DNA of 11,025 nucleotides from Bacillota bacterium. GTDB lineage: Bacteria > Bacillota_A > Clostridia > Lachnospirales > Lachnospiraceae. The stretch is from the NCBI GenBank assembly GCA_023443925.1, contig JAEZSL010000176.1:1-11025 (forward strand), in the 5' to 3' direction. The stretch's first letter is position 1. Every line of letters starts with the position of its first letter. The translations under genes were made by a program, and so were the position numbers. The notes below the pieces were generated by a model, which ran no database searches, was not told where the DNA came from, and saw nothing but the letters and a program-made list of their open reading frames with translations. Below are positions 5,981 to 11,025 of this stretch, piece by piece.

Positions 5981-8230
5981 TTATAGCTGGGCTTTCTGGC
6001 CTTTTTGACCCCTCTTGCGGTTTCGGACTTTCTTTACACTTAGTTCCTTTCCGTTATAGAGGAAGGTCTCATCCGAAGCTTTTACTATGGCAGTAAAGGC
6101 AACGGAGTCGTTTTTATCAAGATCAATGGATTTTACACCCCGGCCGGTTTTCTTCATTTCACTGATTTCTTCCAGTGAAAAGCCAAGAGACAACCCTTTT
6201 TCCGTTAGAATAATCACCTTCCGGTCACCGGCTAATATTTCTCCGGCGCTGAGCATGAGAATGCTGATTATCTGGTCTTCGTTTTCTAATTTTGTAGCTG
6301 CGATCTGGGAACGATTGGTTTCAAACTCAACGCCTGATACCTGCTTAATATAACCTAGTTTTGTGGAAAAGACCAGTTGGGATTCGAACAAAAACTCAAA
6401 GGAGGTGTACAGTAAAATATTCTCTTTATCCACCTTACACAGGGTATGGATTAACACCCCCTTATCCTTAATCTTACATTTAGGAATGGCGGCGGCTTTG
6501 ACCTGGTACATATTGCCTTCTGCAGTAAACAGACACAGCTTGTCCGTGTTTTTCATCAGGACAATATGGGGAAATTCTTTTAAGTTCTCCTCGGCGACCC
6601 TGGAGTAGCTGGAGGTATCCATAGACTTAGTATAGCCAAAACGGTCAATCAGGATATAGATATCCTCTATTTTTACTTCTTCGATATAACCGGTTGTATT
6701 CTCTACATTATCCAGATGGGTTCTTCTGGGAATCTGGAATGTCTTTTTGTATTCTTTCAGACGGTTTTTAATAACTTTATACAGCTCATTTACATCCCCC
6801 AGAATTACTTTATATTCTGCTATGCTTTTTAGCAGGGAATCATTCTCTTCATGCAATTTTAAGATTTCAAGACCAATTAATTTGCTTAAAGGCATAGCCA
6901 GTATAGCTTCTGCCTGGCGCTCCGTAAAGTTAAGTCCGGAAGCTTCTTTTTCTGATTTTTGAGTTTTAAAACGGATCTCTTTGGTGTCACCGTTAATCAG
7001 GCAGGCTTTTGCCTGCTTGATGGAAGAGCTGCCCCGGAGGATTTCAATAATCAGGTCAATCACATCCGTTGCACGGATTAAACCGTCAACGATTTCCAGA
7101 CGCGCTTCTGCTTTATCAAGCAGATGTTTAAATTCCTTGGTATAGAGTTCTTCCTGAAAACGGATGAATTCTTCCAGAATGCTTTTTAAATTGAAAACAA
7201 TGGGCTGTTGTTCCTTAACGGCAAGCAGATTAACCCCGTAAGTATCTTCCAAAGGTGTTTTTTTGTAGAGGCCGTTTAGAAGGTTGTCAATATCCCGGTC
7301 CTTCTTAACTTCAACCACCACTCGTATTCCTTCTTTCGAGGATTCGTCCCTCACATCGAAGATTTCGTCAAATACCTTGTCCTTCATCAGGGAGGCAAGG
7401 GCTTCCACCAGCTTCGTTTTGTTACCGGCAATGGTATAAGGGATTTCAGTTATAACAATATTTTTACGTCCGTTTTCCCCATTTTCGATCTCCACCTTGG
7501 AGCGGATCCGGATTTTGCCTTCTCCGGTTTCGTAAATACTGCGCATATCGCTTTGGTTGATAATGGAGCCGCCGGTGGGAAAGTCCGGCGCGGGAATGTA
7601 TTTCATCAGTTTCTCTATGGTGATCTCCGGGTTGTCCAGATAAGCTATTGCTCCGTCGATTACCTCTCCCGGATTATGCGGCGGTATGTTGGTTGCCATA
7701 CCAACCGCAATGCCGGTGGTACCATTAATTAGCAGATTGGGTATCATGGCCGGCAGTACTGTTGGTTCCTTTTCGCTGTCATCAAAGTTGGGGATGAATT
7801 CAACCAGCCCTTTTTCCAGATGGTCAAGCAGCGTCATGGCACCGTCGGATAAACGGGCTTCCGTATAACGCATGGCGGCGGCCCCGTCTCCGTCAATAGA
7901 GCCGAAGTTACCGTGGCCGTCTACTAAGGGGATGGACAGGGAATAGTCTTCCGTCATTCGAACCAGTGCTTCGTAAATGGAACTGTCGCCGTGGGGATGA
8001 AACTTACCCATGGTATCACCGACGATACGGGCACTTTTTCGATGGGGTTTTTTCGGGTCCAGCCCCAGTTCGCTCATGGCATATAAGATACGCCTCTGCA
8101 CCGGTTTTAGTCCGTCCCGTACATCCGGCAGAGCTCTTGCTATGATAACGCTCATGGCGTAATCTCTGTAAGAATTTTTCATTTCTTCTGAAAAATCCAG
8201 TTGTATAATATTTTCTGTATTTTTACTCAT
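5981..8230 (-). CDS. parC: Type IIA DNA topoisomerase subunit A (ParC/GyrA-like)
   Basis: This is the breakage-reunion subunit of a type II topoisomerase, 749 residues. The N-terminal domain keeps Escherichia coli GyrA numbering: quinolone-region [12 protein letters not shown] at 78-89 with Ser83 and Glu87, catalytic Arg121-Tyr122 in MRYTEARLS, and the DNA-bending Ile174 in [18 protein letters not shown]. The tower and coiled-coil region follows to about 500. The beta-pinwheel C-terminal domain runs from about 511 to 749, near 240 residues, shorter than a typical gyrase domain. A GyrA box (QRRGGKG) is not found in the usual first blade; a related heptapeptide, RKRGQKG, occurs at 738-744. AAAGGAG overlaps the stop of the B-subunit gene, and the gap is 11 bases, so the two are co-translated. 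Ser83 and Glu87 are wild-type-like residues for quinolone sensitivity. The alternative is a true gyrase subunit; context and the short C-terminal domain favour ParC. Confidence 0.93.
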   Translation of the reverse strand: MSKNTENIIQLDFSEEMKNSYRDYAMSVIIARALPDVRDGLKPVQRRILYAMSELGLDPKKPHRKSARIVGDTMGKFHPHGDSSIYEALVRMTEDYSLSIPLVDGHGNFGSIDGDGAAAMRYTEARLSDGAMTLLDHLEKGLVEFIPNFDDSEKEPTVLPAMIPNLLINGTTGIAVGMATNIPPHNPGEVIDGAIAYLDNPEITIEKLMKYIPAPDFPTGGSIINQSDMRSIYETGEGKIRIRSKVEIENGENGRKNIVITEIPYTIAGNKTKLVEALASLMKDKVFDEIFDVRDESSKEGIRVVVEVKKDRDIDNLLNGLYKKTPLEDTYGVNLLAVKEQQPIVFNLKSILEEFIRFQEELYTKEFKHLLDKAEARLEIVDGLIRATDVIDLIIEILRGSSSIKQAKACLINGDTKEIRFKTQKSEKEASGLNFTERQAEAILAMPLSKLIGLEILKLHEENDSLLKSIAEYKVILGDVNELYKVIKNRLKEYKKTFQIPRRTHLDNVENTTGYIEEVKIEDIYILIDRFGYTKSMDTSSYSRVAEENLKEFPHIVLMKNTDKLCLFTAEGNMYQVKAAAIPKCKIKDKGVLIHTLCKVDKENILLYTSFEFLFESQLVFSTKLGYIKQVSGVEFETNRSQIAATKLENEDQIISILMLSAGEILAGDRKVIILTEKGLSLGFSLEEISEMKKTGRGVKSIDLDKNDSVAFTAIVKASDETFLYNGKELSVKKVRNRKRGQKGQKAQL

Positions 8231-8236
8231 AAAAGT

Positions 8237-8243
8237 CTCCTTT
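8237..8243 (-). promoter_or_regulatory. Ribosome binding site of subunit A overlapping the subunit B stop
   Basis: AAAGGAG on the minus strand includes the last two bases of the TAA stop (8242-8244) of the B-subunit gene and lies six bases before the ATG at 8230. This arrangement couples translation of the two subunits, which act in a 1:1 ratio. Confidence 0.85.
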
Positions 8244-10173
8244 AAATATCCAGTTTCGCATATCTGGCTTCTTCCAAAATAAAGCTTTTTCTTGGAGGAA
8301 CGTTGCTGCTCATTAAGGTATTGGTGATTTCGTCTGCTTCTACGGTATCACTGATGGTAATCTGGGCCAGCACCCGGGTTTCCGGATTTAAAGTGGTTTC
8401 CCACAGTTGGTTGGCATCCATTTCTCCCAGACCTTTGTAACGCTGGAGATTTATGATCTTATTTTCTGTTTTCTTCCGGAACTTGTCCAATTCAAAATCG
8501 TTAAAAAGATATTCGGACTGTTTTTTCTTTTTTCCCTTTACCGTAGTTTCGTATTCGACCTTATAAAGGGGAGGAAGACCGCGAAAGATCTTGCCCTCCA
8601 GTATCAGCTCCGGCATGAAGCGGTAGAAAAAGGTCAGTAAAAGAGTACTGATATGGGCTCCGTCCACGTCGGCATCGGTCAGGATAATGATTTTACCGAA
8701 CCGGAGCTTGTTTATATCGAATTCATCTCCGATGCCGCAGCCAAAGGAGGCGATCATGGACTTGATTTCATTATTTAATAATATTTTCTCCAGAGAAGAT
8801 TTTTCCACATTTAATATTTTGCCGCGAAGGGGCAGGACTGCCTGAATTCTGCGGTTTCTGGCGGTTTTAACGGTACCGCCGGCGGAATCTCCCTCAACGA
8901 TATATACTTCACATTCCTCCGGTTTTTTGGAAGAGCAGGAGGCCAGTTTGCTTCTGGTATCCACATCGGACAGCTGTTTTAGCACCGCGGTACGGGCTTT
9001 GTCCCCGGCTCTTCTTGCTGCGTAGGATTTCATGGAATTATCCAGAATACTTTTTAAGACTTCAATATTTTTATCAAAGTAACGCTGCACCTCGGCGGCA
9101 AAGACTTCATCCACCGCACTTTTGGCGTCCGTATTCCCGAGCTTGGTCTTTGTCTGGCCTTCAAACTGGGGATCCGGGTGTTTTATGGAGATAATGGCTA
9201 CCAGGCCGTTTCGGATATCTTTTCCGTCAAAATTCTCATCTTTTTCTTTCAGGACTCCCAATTCCCTGGCATATTGGTTCATGACTCTGGTAAGGGCGGT
9301 CTTAAAGCCGGTAACCAGGGTTCCGCCGTCTACTACATTGATACGGTTGCAGTAAGCATTAATCTGTTCGGTATAGGAGTCGGTATACTGTAACGCTACC
9401 TCTACCTCGATTTCCCCGCTGGAACCTTCCACATAAACCGGCTCTGCATGCAAAGGGGATGCTTCCCGGTTCAGATAAGCTACAAAACTTTTGATTCCAA
9501 ATTCTTCCTGATAGGAGGTTTCTTCACCTGTATTTTGGTCGGTAAAACGAATCAGAAGATTTTTATTTAAGAATGCGATTTCCTTTAACTTCTTCTTTAT
9601 GGTGTCTGCCTTAAATTCGATTGTTTCAAAAATGGTATCATCGGGATAAAAAGTAACCTTCGTTCCGGTATCACTTTTATTGCATTTTCCCACCACCGGG
9701 AGAAAACCGTCTTCAAGCTCGGTTACCGGATGTCCTCCGTTCTGGTATTCGTCACGGTAAACTTTGCCTTCCCGCTTGATTTCTGCAATCATCCGGCTGG
9801 AGAGTGCATTAACGACGGATGCTCCAACCCCATGCAGACCTCCGGATACTTTATATACGGACCCGCCGAATTTGCCGCCGGCATGGAGAATGGTGTAAAC
9901 GACACGGGCCGTAGGAATTTTTTTTGTCGGATGTATATCGACAGGAATACCTCTGCCGTTATCCTGAATGGTTATACCTCCGTCTTTTTGCAGTATAATT
10001 TTAATTTCTGTACAAAAGCCTGCCAGATGCTCATCGATTGCGTTGTCTATAATCTCCCAGATCAAATGATGCAGTCCTCTGGAGCCGGTGCTTCCTATGT
10101 ACATACCCGGACGTTTTCTTACGGCCTCCAGGCCTTCCAAAACTACAATTTGACTTCCTGTATATTGTTCCAT
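8242..10173 (-). CDS. parE: Type IIA DNA topoisomerase subunit B (ParE/GyrB-like)
   Basis: This is the ATPase subunit, 643 residues, full length for a Gram-positive ParE or GyrB. The GHKL ATPase domain has [18 protein letters not shown] at 12-29, Glu40 as general base and Asn44 for magnesium in [10 protein letters not shown], Asp71 in DNGRGIP, and the lid [15 protein letters not shown] at 111-125. The transducer domain has the ATP-contacting lysine in QTKTKL (Lys342). The TOPRIM domain has EGDSAGG at 427-433 with Glu427, [11 protein letters not shown] at 448-458, and the metal aspartates in DADVDGAH (Asp500, Asp502, Asp504). [10 protein letters not shown] is at 577-586. It partners subunit A encoded directly downstream. 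The start has AGGAAAGGA at 10182-10190. Neighbouring genes are not dnaA, dnaN or recF, which argues against the main gyrB. Sequence alone does not separate ParE from GyrB with certainty. Confidence 0.94.
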   Translation of the reverse strand: MEQYTGSQIVVLEGLEAVRKRPGMYIGSTGSRGLHHLIWEIIDNAIDEHLAGFCTEIKIILQKDGGITIQDNGRGIPVDIHPTKKIPTARVVYTILHAGGKFGGSVYKVSGGLHGVGASVVNALSSRMIAEIKREGKVYRDEYQNGGHPVTELEDGFLPVVGKCNKSDTGTKVTFYPDDTIFETIEFKADTIKKKLKEIAFLNKNLLIRFTDQNTGEETSYQEEFGIKSFVAYLNREASPLHAEPVYVEGSSGEIEVEVALQYTDSYTEQINAYCNRINVVDGGTLVTGFKTALTRVMNQYARELGVLKEKDENFDGKDIRNGLVAIISIKHPDPQFEGQTKTKLGNTDAKSAVDEVFAAEVQRYFDKNIEVLKSILDNSMKSYAARRAGDKARTAVLKQLSDVDTRSKLASCSSKKPEECEVYIVEGDSAGGTVKTARNRRIQAVLPLRGKILNVEKSSLEKILLNNEIKSMIASFGCGIGDEFDINKLRFGKIIILTDADVDGAHISTLLLTFFYRFMPELILEGKIFRGLPPLYKVEYETTVKGKKKKQSEYLFNDFELDKFRKKTENKIINLQRYKGLGEMDANQLWETTLNPETRVLAQITISDTVEADEITNTLMSSNVPPRKSFILEEARYAKLDI

Positions 10174-10222
10174 TATTTGTATCCTTTCCTAAACAATTGT
10201 AATAATATAAGCAATTAGGGTT

Positions 10223-10231
10223 ATTGTAGCA
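10223..10231 (-). promoter_or_regulatory. Likely extended -10 promoter of the topoisomerase operon
   Basis: On the minus strand TGCTACAAT has the TGn extension plus a hexamer (TACAAT) matching five of six consensus bases. The -35 position (TGGATT, 17-base spacer) is poor, which is typical of extended -10 promoters. Transcription would start near 10216, giving a leader of about 43 bases. Confidence 0.55.
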
Positions 10232-10546
10232 TATTTAACATGTAAAATCCAGTTTTTTGTACAATCATACGTTCGCCAAAAGGTTGCCGGATATGGGGAA
10301 AAACACGGTTTTTATGGATTTTTTTGCACTTGCCGTGCACCTTTTTGGGATGAATGTCCTACCGTTTTAGCCAGAAAAGATAATGAACATAAATCCCAGT
10401 AGCCATCGAAAGCTTCCTATTGCACCGGACTGCTGTTTCGTATAAAGATACGCTAAGAACTGTTACCAGGATAGCCGTTACCGGATTCACAGAAGGGATT
10501 TACCACCAAACTCTTTTTTTAAACTCGTTTTAAAATCTGCCATAGA

Positions 10547-10575
10547 TTGAATTAAGAACCAGGTTATGTTAAACT
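10547..10575 (+). promoter_or_regulatory. Likely sigma-A promoter of the PHP-domain gene
   Basis: TTGAAT at 10547-10552 and TAAACT at 10570-10575 are separated by the ideal 17 bases, and TGT just before the -10 box makes an extended -10. Transcription would begin near 10582, about 47 bases before the chosen ATG at 10629. Confidence 0.6.
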
Positions 10576-10628
10576 AGACCCGACAAAGGATGACTATGCG
10601 AATTACAATAGAAAGAAGTGTAGCGGAA

Positions 10629-11025
10629 ATGTTTAAATATGATACCCATGTACACACGTCGGAAGCAAGTGCCTGTGCTTCCATAAGCGGAGCGGAGCAG
10701 GTCAGGCTATATAAAAAGCTGGGTTATACGGGAATTATAGTGACAGACCATTTTTTTAACGGAAATACGGCGGTTCCCAAGGCTCTGCCCTGGGAAGAGA
10801 GGGTGGAACGGTTCTGCCTTGGATATGAACATGCGAAAAGGGAAGGACAGATAGAAGGTATTTCGGTTTTCTTTGGATGGGAAGAAAGCTATTTTGGTAC
10901 GGATTTTTTAATTTATGGTTTGGATAAAGACTGGTTAATAAAAAATCCGGGTATATTAAACTGGAATAGACGGGAGCACTATGAAAGAGTTCATGGGTCG
11001 GGCGGTTTTTTGGTCCATGCCCATC
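10629..11025 (+). CDS. PHP-domain metal-dependent phosphoesterase (3' end missing)
   Basis: The frame runs off the window after 132 codons and is the N-terminal part of a PHP (polymerase and histidinol phosphatase) domain protein. Metal-ligand motifs appear in order: HVH (His7, His9) in DTHVHTS, Asp40-His41 in IVTDHFF, Glu85/Glu86 in FGWEESY, and the HAH motif (His130, His132) just before the cut. Such enzymes hydrolyse phosphate esters or nucleotides with two or three bound metals; the substrate of this one cannot be told. There is no signal peptide, so it is cytoplasmic. Start choice is uncertain: ATG 10629 puts the first metal motif at residues 5-10, as is common in the family, but its ribosome binding site is weak. 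In-frame ATG 10596, with AAAGGA five bases upstream, would add 11 residues (MRITIERSVAE), and ATG 10590 is also in frame. The predicted promoter leaves a more normal leader for 10629. Confidence 0.88.
   Translation, partial: MFKYDTHVHTSEASACASISGAEQVRLYKKLGYTGIIVTDHFFNGNTAVPKALPWEERVERFCLGYEHAKREGQIEGISVFFGWEESYFGTDFLIYGLDKDWLIKNPGILNWNRREHYERVHGSGGFLVHAH

Larger units (their letters stand above)
10174..10628. other. Divergent intergenic region
   Basis: This region lies between the divergent topoisomerase and PHP genes and carries a promoter at each end. In the middle, AAAAAC/GTTTTT at about 10299-10313 and TGCAC/GTGCA with loop TTGCC at about 10325-10339 form small hairpins; the second is followed by CCTTTTT on the plus strand and could be a weak terminator. 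A 5-bp CGTAT/ATACG hairpin is near 10439-10452. A 25-codon open frame at 10293-10370 is not called. No RNA gene or known riboswitch is recognised. Confidence 0.5.

Noticed and set aside
10293..10370. 25-codon open frame on the plus strand encoding a hydrophobic peptide in the divergent intergenic region
   Set aside because: Looks a little like a small membrane toxin or leader peptide, but the ribosome binding site is weak and distant, no promoter is evident, and an AT-rich stretch readily gives Phe/Leu-rich chance frames.

Overview
The window looks like ordinary chromosome from a low-to-medium GC member of the Clostridia, most likely a Lachnospiraceae-type organism. This is inferred from strong AGGAGG-type ribosome binding sites, codon use, and the character of the proteins; no rRNA or other lineage marker is present. 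I found no mobile element, CRISPR array, tRNA or rRNA, and no clearly novel multi-gene system.

Layout. (1) Positions 1-4838, plus strand: a four-gene nucleoside-type ABC importer of the BMP/NupNOPQ class. It holds the 3' part of the substrate-binding lipoprotein gene, a tandem two-domain ATPase gene, and two LivH/LivM-like permease genes. The last three overlap and are translated as a block. The binding-protein gene is separated from them by a 12-bp stem-loop that probably lets it be expressed at a higher level. (2) Positions 4839-5223: a non-coding convergent gap with a strong rho-independent terminator at 4938-4990. (3) Positions 5224-5742, minus strand: a ClbS/DfsB-family (DUF1706) four-helix-bundle gene. 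(4) Positions 5981-10173, minus strand: a two-gene operon for a type IIA topoisomerase, subunit B then subunit A, linked by an 11-nt gap with the second Shine-Dalgarno sequence on the first gene's stop codon. There is no dnaA, dnaN or recF beside it, and the A subunit has a short C-terminal domain without a GyrA box in its usual place. I therefore read it as the second, ParE/ParC-like pair rather than the oriC-linked gyrase. (5) Positions 10174-10628: a divergent intergenic region with a plausible promoter facing each way. (6) Positions 10629-11025, plus strand: the 5' part of a PHP-domain metal-dependent phosphoesterase gene, cut by the window end.

How the genes work together. The importer genes form one uptake system: the binding protein captures a nucleoside outside the cell, the two permeases form the channel, and the ATPase drives it. 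The two topoisomerase subunits form an A2B2 enzyme. The ClbS-like and PHP genes are separate units, and no shared pathway with their neighbours can be shown. The observations most worth a second look are a GyrA-box-like heptapeptide at the extreme C-terminus of the A subunit, the ClbS-type genotoxin-protection homologue downstream of a topoisomerase operon, and the structured leader between the binding-protein and ATPase genes.
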